A program made the translations under genes and the position numbers. A stretch of 64,000 nucleotides of DNA from Mycobacterium sp. 141 (GTDB lineage Bacteria > Actinomycetota > Actinomycetes > Mycobacteriales > Mycobacteriaceae): assembly GCF_000382405.1 (NCBI RefSeq), contig NZ_KB908270.1:34340-98339 (forward strand). Direction: 5' to 3'. This document shows, piece after piece, positions 1 to 7,897 of the stretch. The notes beneath the pieces are model-generated. The model was given only the letters and a program-made list of their open reading frames with translations. It did not search any database and had not been told where the DNA came from. Numbering within the stretch: the stretch's first letter is position 1; each line of letters begins with the position of its first letter.

Positions 1-1932
1 GTTCAACGTGATGCCGGCCTTCGCGAGCATCCGCTTCTTTTTTGGGTAGTCCGGCGGCAGTACGAACACCAGTCGATCAAACCTTTGACTGCGGGCAATG
101 GCGGTGTCGACCTTGGCGATGTTGTTCGTGTTGACGAAGAACAGCACTCGCCGCGAGCTCCACATCTTAGCCAGGCGAGGCAACATCGTCGTGGTAAAGA
201 ACCGCTCGATACTCTCGGTCTCACCGCTGCGATTCCGAATGAGCTCGTCGATCTCGTCGAACAACACGACACAGCGATCCAGCTCCATGATCTGACGGAA
301 GATGGCGTCGGCGCGTGCACTAACGTGGTCGACCCCCTGGTCGAGGAACTGCGCGGGAGTCACCTCGATGAAGTCCCATCCGATGGCGCTGGCGACGAAC
401 TCAGCCAATGCGGTTTTCCCGGTGCCCGGGGGGCCGAAGAGCATCGCCGATCGTGCCTGGGTTTCGTCGAGCAATTGCCGATCGGGATCGTGATGAAAGC
501 GGGTTCTGGCCTCCATCCGCTGTTGCGAGAGACACGTCGGATGGACGTATGTAGTCGCGAGGATGACTCCGGCCGTGCCCTTCCCAAGGTTCCATGTCTC
601 GCCGCGGTCTCCAAGATCAGCCAGCCCCCCACTCGGTCGCCGAGCATCAAGCGCAGCTTTGGCCGCTGCGGAGCTCCACATCCCGAACAGGCGTCGCAGG
701 GCCTGTCCGAACCGATACACTGATGCGGTCGCCCAGCACTCGGGGCTGTCCCGGTGCGGGTGGTGGCCAGAACTCCATCCTCGGCTGTCGTCGCCGAGAT
801 ATTGGGACGTCTCTTCTGCGTATTCCAGCGCCAGGAGCATTTCCTGACTGTGCTCACGTAACGCGGCCGCCAGGGCTTCGGCGGCGTTTTTGGCGAGGTC
901 CCTGCTCGTAGCGAGTGATATGAGTTCGGCTAGGGTTTCGTAGATGTAGGAGTACGCGTTGCCAGCTGTGCGGAAGTGAAACAGCGGCGCACCGATCGAC
1001 CAGGTCTTGTTGCGTTGCTGCTGGAAGAACGCCCGCAGGCCGGCGACGAGGAGTTGCCGATCAGCCGATACGGAGTTGCCGAGGACACCGTCGGGGCCGA
1101 AACGCACGAGTCCACACAGCGACCACGCGAGTTGTTGGGGATCGGCATGAGTGGATCCGATGTAGTGCATCGCGATCTGGAAGCCGAGGTTGGCTCGCAA
1201 CCAATCGTATGCGGCGAATTTTTCTTCGTCGGAAACGACGGGCCCCGCTTCGTGCTCGGAGAACGCGTCTGCGGCGAGCAACCCCCAATAAGTTAGGAAC
1301 GCGTTGGGCGGGTAGTAGCCCTCCTCGGTCGGCGCGGATTCGGAATCGGGGGCACTTGTGCGCTCCCTCAAACCGAATGCGCCTCCGGTGTCGTCCCGCG
1401 AGTCCCAGGCCTCGCGTAGGAACTGCCGGGCAGTAGCTTGTTGCTCGGCGTTGAAAACGGTTATGCCACCGTTGATTAGGCGCAACGCGCCACCGAGCGT
1501 GCGCACCCGGCAGTACACCCACGCGGCCTCGTCGCTTTCCCATTGGGACATAGGTGTCAACGCCAGGCGCATGAAGTCCACAAGCGCATGGTGTGCCCAG
1601 GCCGGACTGAAATCTTTATCGGAATCTTCCGAGCTGTCCGGCGCCTCCAGTAGAGATTCGAGGCAAGTTACCGTGCTCGTCAAGCGTTTCGGCTTCGGAC
1701 GCGGAGGGGGTCCGTCGTCGACCGGTGGTTGGGTGTTTTCAGGTGGTTGGGTGTTGTCAGTAGCGGCCGCCGACGGATCGCTAGCAACTACGTCTGAGTC
1801 GACGCGCTCCTTCTCATTGCGGAAGAATCGACTATGACGAGGGTCCCAGAACCGGCTCACACCCGCCGTCTGGCCACGCGTGAACTCCTGCGCGTTCTTG
1901 CGTGCGGTCGCGAAATCCTCCAACACTGGCAC
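1..1932 (-). CDS. AAA+ ATPase, C-terminus cut by the window edge
   Basis: The minus-strand frame stays open from a stop at 1948-1950 down to base 1, so the gene leaves the window on the left. About 640 residues are visible. The first ~480 have no recognisable domain; a Pro-rich linker lies near residues 60-85. Then comes a clear AAA+ module: Walker A FGPPGTGKT near 444-418, Walker B VVLFDEIDEL about 55 residues later, then sensor-like FFVNTNN and an RSQRFDR segment. The start is unsure: in-frame GTG codons lie at 1932 and 1926 and no strong ribosome site is visible. It begins 15 nt after the stop of the deoxyribosyltransferase/MazG gene, so the two are probably one transcript. A single-ATPase-domain protein with a long unknown N-terminus fits a defence or remodelling role, which is inference. 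Confidence 0.8.
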   Translation of the reverse strand, partial: MPVLEDFATARKNAQEFTRGQTAGVSRFWDPRHSRFFRNEKERVDSDVVASDPSAAATDNTQPPENTQPPVDDGPPPRPKPKRLTSTVTCLESLLEAPDSSEDSDKDFSPAWAHHALVDFMRLALTPMSQWESDEAAWVYCRVRTLGGALRLINGGITVFNAEQQATARQFLREAWDSRDDTGGAFGLRERTSAPDSESAPTEEGYYPPNAFLTYWGLLAADAFSEHEAGPVVSDEEKFAAYDWLRANLGFQIAMHYIGSTHADPQQLAWSLCGLVRFGPDGVLGNSVSADRQLLVAGLRAFFQQQRNKTWSIGAPLFHFRTAGNAYSYIYETLAELISLATSRDLAKNAAEALAAALREHSQEMLLALEYAEETSQYLGDDSRGWSSGHHPHRDSPECWATASVYRFGQALRRLFGMWSSAAAKAALDARRPSGGLADLGDRGETWNLGKGTAGVILATTYVHPTCLSQQRMEARTRFHHDPDRQLLDETQARSAMLFGPPGTGKTALAEFVASAIGWDFIEVTPAQFLDQGVDHVSARADAIFRQIMELDRCVVLFDEIDELIRNRSGETESIERFFTTTMLPRLAKMWSSRRVLFFVNTNNIAKVDTAIARSQRFDRLVFVLPPDYPKKKRMLAKAGITLN

Positions 1933-1947
1933 GCATTGGATTCTGAC

Positions 1948-2703
1948 TCAGGCGACAGTAACTTGTCCCGCGGCACGCTCAGCGTTGACCAATTCCTTGT
2001 TCGTAACGGCGTCGGCGAGTTCGACGCCGGAAATGTTAGCCAGGTGTACCAGGTACAGCTGGACGTCGGCCAGTTCCTCGGCGACATCTTGGCCCTCCCA
2101 ACCCTGATCCCGCTGTATGCCAGCCGATTTCCGCAGCGCTCGGGCGAGTTCCCCGATCTCCTCGGTCAGCAGCAGCATTGTGTCCTGCACTGATTCCGAT
2201 GCCCATCCACGTCTGAGTGCCGCCCGCTCGTAGTAGCGCTGCAAACCTCGAAGCCCGTTGCCCGGCGCGTGGTGTTCCTGGCGCAGACAGATATCGTCGG
2301 GTGTAGCCACGGTCGTCACGTGCGGCTGAAAGGCTCCCTCCTGCAGCGGTTCGCGCGCGAAGATTGGTAATCCGAGGGCACGAGCGTAGCCGAGTTCGAA
2401 CATGGCGCTGGCGCCGGTGTATCCGTCTGGTGCGTGCAACCAAACGAAGTCAGCCTCGGCGAGCGCCGCGATATGACGCTGCTCGATCTGTGACATCGCC
2501 TCGTTGACCTCCGAGGGGAGCCGAACGAACGTACTATCGCGGTCGATGAAATCCAGACTGACGGGTGAAAGGATCTCGTACCGAGACCCGAGGGTCCCAT
2601 AGTCCTCGCGCAGGGTTTCAAAGCCCTTACGGTACGTTCCGCAGATCACGACCCGCAGTGCCGGAATGTCCCGTTCGAAGCGGCCGATAGCTTCCGCGCT
2701 CAT
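1948..2703 (-). CDS. nucleoside 2-deoxyribosyltransferase-like / MazG fusion protein
   Basis: A 251-residue protein with two nucleotide-processing modules. Residues ~15-125 resemble nucleoside 2-deoxyribosyltransferases: ADFVWLHAPDG (84-94) is followed by SAMFELGYA, in which E103 sits where the family nucleophile lies. Residues ~175-240 resemble all-alpha MazG NTP pyrophosphohydrolases, with EExxE at E181/E182/E185 and ExxD at E210/D213, the metal-binding pattern of that family. The ATG at 2703 lies about 10 nt after a TATACT -10 box, so the mRNA is probably leaderless. It is followed after 15 nt by the AAA+ ATPase gene and is divergent from an HTH gene. Hydrolysis of a (modified or signalling) nucleotide is a reasonable inference; the substrate is unknown. 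Confidence 0.8.
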   Translation of the reverse strand: MSAEAIGRFERDIPALRVVICGTYRKGFETLREDYGTLGSRYEILSPVSLDFIDRDSTFVRLPSEVNEAMSQIEQRHIAALAEADFVWLHAPDGYTGASAMFELGYARALGLPIFAREPLQEGAFQPHVTTVATPDDICLRQEHHAPGNGLRGLQRYYERAALRRGWASESVQDTMLLLTEEIGELARALRKSAGIQRDQGWEGQDVAEELADVQLYLVHLANISGVELADAVTNKELVNAERAAGQVTVA

Positions 2704-2781
2704 GTAAGTAAGAGTATAGGGTTTGGCCCGCCCGCACGAAGCGACGCGACGGTGGCGTTTCTCGATTTACTTACATACCCT
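2702..2781. promoter_or_regulatory. divergent leaderless promoters with a 10-bp inverted repeat
   Basis: ATGTAAGTAA at 2702-2711 and its exact reverse complement TTACTTACAT at 2767-2776 face each other across 55 bp between two divergent genes. Leftward: a TATACT box (2718-2713) stands just before the ATG at 2703, so the repeat covers the transcription start and start codon. Rightward: TACCCT (2776-2781) stands 6 nt before the ATG at 2788, with the repeat directly upstream of it. The arrangement suggests one regulator controlling both leaderless transcripts, most simply the HTH protein encoded at 2788. Promoter and operator roles are inferred. Confidence 0.55.
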
Positions 2782-2787
2782 GGATTA

Positions 2788-3333
2788 ATGGCTGCCTCAA
2801 CGTCCGAGCCTGCGTTGACGCTGGCTGAGGCTGCCGACCGGCTCGAGATCAGCACCCAGCGCGTCAACCAGTTACTCGATGACGGCTTACTGGCCGGCCC
2901 GGAGTACCTCGGACGGGCGCCCAAAGGTGCGCCGAGGGTATGGGCGCGTTCGCTGCTCGACTACGAGAGGGATCACGAACGCGGCAGCGTCCTATCCCGT
3001 AGCAAACTCGCCCGTGCACTCGCCGAGCGTGACGCCATCATTGCCGATCTGCGCTCGCGACTAGCCGCTGCTGAAAGCACGACCGTCGAGGCGCTGCGGC
3101 TTGAACTGGCCGCGGCACGGGCCGCAGCACTCGAGTTGAGCGTCGGATCCGATGTCCTGTTAGAGGGTGCCAAACAGTCGCACTGCGAGTTGGAGGAGTT
3201 GAAGACGACACTCGCCGCACGGGAGGCAGAATTGGCGGCCCTGCGGTCACGGTACGAACTCAGCAACGTCGCCCTTAAGAGCAAATCGGCCGCCCTGACG
3301 CAATTACTGATGCCGCACACTCCGCCGGGATGA
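2788..3333 (+). CDS. HTH DNA-binding protein with coiled-coil tail
   Basis: A 181-residue protein. Residues ~8-60 form a MerR/excisionase-like helix-turn-helix (TLAEAADRLEISTQRVNQLL, then a wing-like stretch ending VWARSLLDYE). Residues ~70-175 are rich in Ala, Glu, Leu and Arg with heptad-like spacing, predicting a long coiled coil as in KfrA-type proteins. The ATG at 2788 is chosen over an upstream in-frame start at 2752 because a TACCCT -10 box ends 6 nt before it. It is divergent from the deoxyribosyltransferase/MazG-AAA pair and shares the inverted repeat in the promoter, so it may be that module's regulator. It ends 8 bp from the convergent alkylation-repair gene. Confidence 0.7.
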   Translation: MAASTSEPALTLAEAADRLEISTQRVNQLLDDGLLAGPEYLGRAPKGAPRVWARSLLDYERDHERGSVLSRSKLARALAERDAIIADLRSRLAAAESTTVEALRLELAAARAAALELSVGSDVLLEGAKQSHCELEELKTTLAAREAELAALRSRYELSNVALKSKSAALTQLLMPHTPPG

Positions 3334-3341
3334 GCGGCGCG

Positions 3342-4151
3342 TCAAGCTGGTTCGTGGCGGTCTGCGAGGTTGCGCAACGCCAAACGTCGAACTCGCGGAA
3401 AAGTCGTCGGATGTCGTTCAGCCCAACGAGCACAGGACTCGTACACGAACTCCGGCCGTGTCCTGCCGGCGTCGTTGAGCCAGTTTCCGACCGAGGTCGT
3501 CACGTAACGCGACGTATCCGACACCAGTTCGTCGAGTAAGCCGAAGGCGATCTCGGGCTCTTCCTTCAGGAGCGGAATATGCGCCGACCAGACGCCGCGC
3601 GGACGGGTCACTTCGCTGGCGAAACGCCTCCCACGTTCGGAAGCGCCTCGCGCACTGTTTGTGAGCACAGCGACGGCCGCACGGGGATCCGCGGCAACAG
3701 TTGGCCTGACGCCCAGCCATGCCCACTCACGGACCGCGAAATGCGCGTCTTCGGCGAATACGCCCGCTAGGGTGAGTTGCTCTCGTATCGGTCGGCCCGA
3801 CAGCGGTACCGCGAACGCCGCCCACCCCCGGCACGTGTCACTCGCCCACTGCGGGGCGATATCGAAGAGCCGTTCGCCATAGACGTCCCACGCCACTCGC
3901 CCGCCGGCTCGCATGCGCTGAATGAAACCCCCTTCCTTCAACGAGGGGTGTGCTGCCGAATCCTCCGGCAACACGCACCGCGCGAGCAGCCCGAAATCGA
4001 TCGCCATCTGCTCGATATGGGTGCGGCTCTCACCTCCGGCCTCCAGATGTCTTCGAAGTCGGGTATCGACGTCGCGCAAACGCGTCACGCCACGTGCCGG
4101 GGTAATCGTTGGATGGACTGAAGCCACGCTCCCGGCCCGTCGGTTCGGCAT
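3342..4151 (-). CDS. DNA alkylation repair protein, AlkC/AlkD (HEAT-like) family
   Basis: About 269 residues, close to the usual size of HEAT-repeat DNA glycosylases that excise N3/N7-alkylated bases without flipping them. Family-like stretches include FAVREWAWLGVRP in the middle and SVGNWLNDAGRTRPE near the C-terminus, which matches the SVxNxLNDxxxxxP motif of AlkC-like proteins, followed by WAERHPTTFPRVRRLALRNL. The ATG at 4151 is preferred over an in-frame TTG at 4169 because GGAGAG lies about 7 nt upstream of it. The gene is convergent with the HTH gene. Whether it serves the island or general repair is unknown. Confidence 0.7.
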   Translation of the reverse strand: MPNRRAGSVASVHPTITPARGVTRLRDVDTRLRRHLEAGGESRTHIEQMAIDFGLLARCVLPEDSAAHPSLKEGGFIQRMRAGGRVAWDVYGERLFDIAPQWASDTCRGWAAFAVPLSGRPIREQLTLAGVFAEDAHFAVREWAWLGVRPTVAADPRAAVAVLTNSARGASERGRRFASEVTRPRGVWSAHIPLLKEEPEIAFGLLDELVSDTSRYVTTSVGNWLNDAGRTRPEFVYESCARWAERHPTTFPRVRRLALRNLADRHEPA

Positions 4152-4352
4152 CGTCGTCTCTCCGCTCAAGGGCGTTCTCGTAGGTCGGAGGTCATTATGC
4201 GCAGCCCACCAACGCGTTCGGTTCGGTCCGGCAGTGCTCCTGCGCAGGATAGACCAGCGGTGCAGAAAGTCGGTGCGCCATTGCCATTACTCGGTTCCCC
4301 GAATCGTTCACCAGCTACAAGAAGCGTCGATGGGAACTTCAATGCGATTTAA

Positions 4353-4565
4353 CCGACGGATCTATACAAACCGAACCGAGTAGCGGCGCTACCATGCCGG
4401 CGACCCAGTCGAAGACTCCTGTTCACCTTCTCTGCGCGGAATCGCGCAAAGAAGTACGACGTCCTGGCCAAACTGAGCCTCTACGACACTCAGTGGTACT
4501 CGACGCGCACCTCCTGGCAGGTCTCGATCACGCTTGCAGCCCAGTCTCAGTGGGATGTTCGGTGA
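4353..4565 (+). pseudogene. possible gene remnant in a 0.5-kb gap
   Basis: The gap between the alkylation-repair gene and the DUF3644 gene (about 4152-4670) holds no convincing complete gene. One plus-strand frame open from 4353 to a TGA at 4563-4565 encodes a natural-looking C-terminal tail (RAKKYDVLAKLSLYDTQWYS and about 20 further residues). No in-frame ATG, GTG or TTG precedes it. It may be the broken end of a lost gene; I do not recognise the family. Overlapping frames in the same stretch look less protein-like. Confidence 0.25.
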
Positions 4566-4670
4566 CTTTGCCGCGTGACCGATGCCCTTGGATGGAACGT
4601 CTAACCCGTGCAAGCGACAACAACGTGCTCGCGCCGGTTCGGGATCTGGAATCCCGGTGACGGCCCGCGC

Positions 4671-5669
4671 TCACTTCTTTGCCTGTTGGGCGGCCTTGTA
4701 TTCGGCGCGCACGCGGTCGTAGTCCTCGTCGGTCAGCGAGACGAGGTAGGTCACAGCGGCCGGCGACCACGCGTAGGAGACGCCCTTACTGTGTTTCCAG
4801 GCATACGTCTCTTTACTGCGCAGGTCTTCCTTCCATGAAATCGCTTGGTGGTCATAGGTGGTGAGGGAGCGGCCCTTTCGTTTGCCATTCACGCGGTCTA
4901 GCAACTCCTTCAGGCTGAAGGGGTGCGTGACGTTCGGGTCGGACTTTTTCACCACGACTTGTCCGGTTGCGTCCGGGGACACCGCTACGACGAGGTCAGC
5001 GCTGCTCATCTTCTTCACCGACCGTAGGTTGATGTCGTAGATAGTGGCGATCCGGGCCACGTCCCCACCGCCAGTCTCCACCGCATCCATCATCGAGCGC
5101 AGCTCGCCGATGAACTCCTGAACCTCGGTGACCATCGCCGAACTCGTATCCACACGCATAAAGGACACAGCATCTGCGGGTGCGACGGCACCCAACGGGA
5201 GCAGCTGCCAGGTCATCGAGTCGGCAAGATCTTTGTTGAACGTCTCCAGCATGAAGTCTCGATAGTTCAACACGTTCTGCTGCAGAAACGGGTGAATGAC
5301 TGCACCCAACCCCCGGGCGTTGTAGAGGTGGATAGCACGGTTCCGGTACTCGGACAGGGCTTTGACGTTGGCCGTAACCCCCATGCCATCAATGCCCTGG
5401 GGCCACAAACCGTAGTGCCCCACGCGATTCAAGGCATCGTCGAGGCCGATCGTGCGGTACTTCTCGCCCGGCCTCTTGGGGTAGTAGATGGAGGACCGGT
5501 TGCGCCGCAGCGCCGCCTTCAACGCCAACTCCCACGCATTGACGACTAGCATGACGGCCAGTTCATCCCGGTAGGTGATCTGCGGCTTGTTGTACAGCTC
5601 GACCGCGGCGAGCATTGCGGCCATCGAGTTGTCCGCCAGCCGCCGGATCGACACATACGGCGCCCCCAT
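4671..5669 (-). CDS. DUF3644 protein with HEPN-type RNxxxH motif
   Basis: A 332-residue protein resembling DUF3644. The N-terminal half is helical (LADNSMAAMLAAVELYN; LAVMLVVNAWELALKAAL; YYPKRPGEKYRTIGLDDAL) and carries SEYRNRAIHLYN, where R109-N110-x3-H114 fits the RX4-6H catalytic motif of HEPN ribonucleases. The C-terminal ~130 residues are less familiar and end basic. The ATG at 5669 is selected over 5738 because a strong GGGAGGGAG site precedes it by about 7 nt. It lies 197 bp downstream of a short ApeA-domain gene in the same direction, suggesting a shared transcript. RNase activity is inferred from the motif. Confidence 0.75.
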   Translation of the reverse strand: MGAPYVSIRRLADNSMAAMLAAVELYNKPQITYRDELAVMLVVNAWELALKAALRRNRSSIYYPKRPGEKYRTIGLDDALNRVGHYGLWPQGIDGMGVTANVKALSEYRNRAIHLYNARGLGAVIHPFLQQNVLNYRDFMLETFNKDLADSMTWQLLPLGAVAPADAVSFMRVDTSSAMVTEVQEFIGELRSMMDAVETGGGDVARIATIYDINLRSVKKMSSADLVVAVSPDATGQVVVKKSDPNVTHPFSLKELLDRVNGKRKGRSLTTYDHQAISWKEDLRSKETYAWKHSKGVSYAWSPAAVTYLVSLTDEDYDRVRAEYKAAQQAKK

Positions 5670-5865
5670 TTGGGCTCCCTCCCAGTGATTGTAGTCGGCG
5701 AGACCGCGTGATGCGCCGGCACCGGCGTGCCGACGCATTGACCGTGCAAGCTCTTGAAGTTACTCGCGGTGGTGACCGTACTGAGCAAGGTAACGGCACT
5801 ACCGATGAGGACACCGTCGCAACGCCCAGATTGGCCTGGCTGAGGGACTTTGAGTTGTTCGATCA

Positions 5866-6714
5866 CTATCGATCGCTGACGGTGTGAAGGGTGATGTTCG
5901 AGGTACCGCAGGACTCGAATGTAGCCAGTTGAACGAGGTCGTCGACGGCTGGCTTCCGATCCGCGAAGTCGGCCACCGACCCAGGTGCTTTGTTCGGCAG
6001 CTCAATACAGGCGTGGGCGACGACCTGTAGGCGAACCTGTGGGCCGCTGCGGAGGTTGGTCGTCATCATGTCGAGCTTCAGTTCCGGCATGGCCTCTGTC
6101 GCTGGACTTATCCATGGTCGCGTTGCGGTGGTTCCGATCGCATACGACGCGTCTGAGGTGTCAGCTCGCGCGTACTCAGCTCGGTAACCGCCGACGACTG
6201 GGAGAATGTACGGAGTCAACAATGTGCCGTCGGGCTGCTTTTCGCCCGGATGTTCCACGCCTTCGATCGTCGCCCACTGCGGTGCGCAGAACCTGCCGTC
6301 GTCGGTGAGGTAGTAAAGCTCGTCGATGGCGATGGTGGCTTTGACGAATGACGGCTCCTGCGGGCTGATGATGTGCGCACCGACGCACATCCAGGAGGAA
6401 TGCCAGAACTCCTCACTCACGGCGCCGCCGAAACCGACCGTGTGACTGCCCCGCTGAGCGTCCCAGATGGAAATCTGTTGTCCGGTAGCAGTTTCTCCGT
6501 AGATGGTCCCCGGCCGCACGTCGCCCACGAAGTTAGTAGCTACCCATCCGCCGGTAGGATTACGGCGGAGCTCGGGTCCCGGCGAGAACCCACCGATCAG
6601 CTCCAGGGTCGCACCGTCATCGGGCTCCCAAGTCAGCACTCCCGGCATACGCCTACTGGGATCCTCGGGAAGGTGAAACCAGCCGGTGATCCGTTGCGGC
6701 TCAGACTGTCTCAT
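5866..6714 (-). CDS. ApeA N-terminal-domain-like protein, lacking a HEPN domain
   Basis: A 282-residue protein. Its opening (RITGWFHLPEDP ... MPGVLTWEPDDGATLELIGGF) matches the start of the ApeA N-terminal domain found in HEPN-based anti-phage ApeA proteins, and the rest reads as a beta-rich sensor domain. Known ApeA proteins continue into a C-terminal HEPN ribonuclease; this one stops where that would begin, and the next gene downstream supplies a HEPN-like motif. The ATG overlaps the end of the upstream gene by 14 nt, indicating translational coupling. It could be a truncated gene or a naturally split system; no frameshifted HEPN continuation is evident in 5670-5865. Confidence 0.65.
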   Translation of the reverse strand: MRQSEPQRITGWFHLPEDPSRRMPGVLTWEPDDGATLELIGGFSPGPELRRNPTGGWVATNFVGDVRPGTIYGETATGQQISIWDAQRGSHTVGFGGAVSEEFWHSSWMCVGAHIISPQEPSFVKATIAIDELYYLTDDGRFCAPQWATIEGVEHPGEKQPDGTLLTPYILPVVGGYRAEYARADTSDASYAIGTTATRPWISPATEAMPELKLDMMTTNLRSGPQVRLQVVAHACIELPNKAPGSVADFADRKPAVDDLVQLATFESCGTSNITLHTVSDR

Positions 6715-7882
6715 GGCCAGCCTCCGCTTGCTGTCGAGTGAGCATCGGAATGGATTCCCCCATTGCTGGTGCGGGTAGGCCGTATCGGTCTGCCCACAGC
6801 GACACCGTCGGGTCCAGATGGTCGGGGTAGTTCTTGCGGCGCACTCGGGCTCGGGCGGGGTGCGTCGCCTGGGCCTCGTATAGCGCCACCGCGCACTCGG
6901 TCATGATGACCGCCGCGGCAAGACTCTCAGCGAGTTGGGTGAGAACGTTCTCTTCGGTGCCGAGATAGGCGGTCATCCATTTGTATCCGTGTACGAAGCT
7001 CGATCCGACGGTGTAGAAGCGCTCGGCCCCGATCGACATCCCGTGCGGCAATTCGTCGGCATCAGTGATGTGCGGCGGCGGATTCTGGTCGATCCATTCC
7101 CCGGCCCAGCGGACAAAGAACTCATAGTCTGAGGGCGGCCGCTGTCGGGCCGCCTTCGGTAGCGACGTCAGGAAGTTCAACCGCTCTCGAAACTGCTGCT
7201 CCGTCTCGGCGAAACTCTGGCGCGCGGCGTCGCGGCGCTCGTCAGTGCGCACCTCGAGAAAGCGCGTCTCGACGGCGATGTACTTCTTCTGGTAGCCGAT
7301 CTCACGCTCGGTGTAGCCCAGCGAGCGAGCGCGCCGGACGGCGCGGTTGGGATCGGCGAGAAGCCAGATGGTCTTGGCGGCGCTCTCGATGGCGCTGCGG
7401 CACAGGATCCCGGTCGACAGTGTGCTCGTGCGCTTCTGCTCCAACGATGCCCCGAACGCCTGGGATGCCCCAACAAGACACTCGGCTGCGTTCATCGCAG
7501 GAAACCGCGCCGTCGAGCTGACGAAATTCGCGCCAAGCTCGGGTAAGAAGTGTCTGTCATCGAGGTCGAGGCTGCTTCCCCTGTCCGGAACAAAATGGGA
7601 CGGATCCAGGGGCTTGCTGCTGCCGTCGGCGCGGACCTGGTGCAGCAGCGCCCACTCGCCCATCCGCCACGCCCTAGCGGCTCGGTCGGCATTACTCCAC
7701 ATCAAGACCGCCATCCGCAGAAGGCGCTCCCTCGGGTCGGTCGTCACAGTTAGCCAGGGTATTCCCCGGCTGTAACACGCCTCGCCCACTGCGGTGAGCG
7801 GGTATGTCAAGAGGTCGGTTCGGGTAGCGCACATCGCGGGACCCGGTCCTCGAGCCCTGCAAGCCGCAGTGGTTGCTGACAT
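6701..7882 (-). CDS. unknown helical protein, first gene of the ApeA/DUF3644 cluster
   Basis: About 393 residues from the ATG at 7882; another in-frame ATG lies at 7831. No family is recognised with certainty. The middle has a helical segment, CRSAIESAAKTIWLLADP followed by an Arg-rich stretch (residues ~161-188), and a later YTVGSSFVHGYKWM. A similar RxxxExxA ... DP ... R pattern and S-x-x-x-H occur in the gene at 13056. The gene diverges from the metallopeptidase gene with only 15 bp between start codons, and its stop overlaps the ApeA-like start by 14 nt. It is likely a subunit or sensor of that cluster. Confidence 0.6.
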   Translation of the reverse strand: MSATTAACRARGPGPAMCATRTDLLTYPLTAVGEACYSRGIPWLTVTTDPRERLLRMAVLMWSNADRAARAWRMGEWALLHQVRADGSSKPLDPSHFVPDRGSSLDLDDRHFLPELGANFVSSTARFPAMNAAECLVGASQAFGASLEQKRTSTLSTGILCRSAIESAAKTIWLLADPNRAVRRARSLGYTEREIGYQKKYIAVETRFLEVRTDERRDAARQSFAETEQQFRERLNFLTSLPKAARQRPPSDYEFFVRWAGEWIDQNPPPHITDADELPHGMSIGAERFYTVGSSFVHGYKWMTAYLGTEENVLTQLAESLAAAVIMTECAVALYEAQATHPARARVRRKNYPDHLDPTVSLWADRYGLPAPAMGESIPMLTRQQAEAGHETV

Positions 7883-7897
7883 GCAATCATCTCGCCC

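Noticed and set aside
85..723. Plus-strand frame at the left edge
   Set aside because: Opposite the AAA+ ATPase, whose Walker A and B motifs are clear on the minus strand.
4389..4660. Overlapping short frames on both strands in the gap before the DUF3644 gene
   Set aside because: No ribosome sites or protein-like pattern; only the frame ending at 4565 looks like a real tail.
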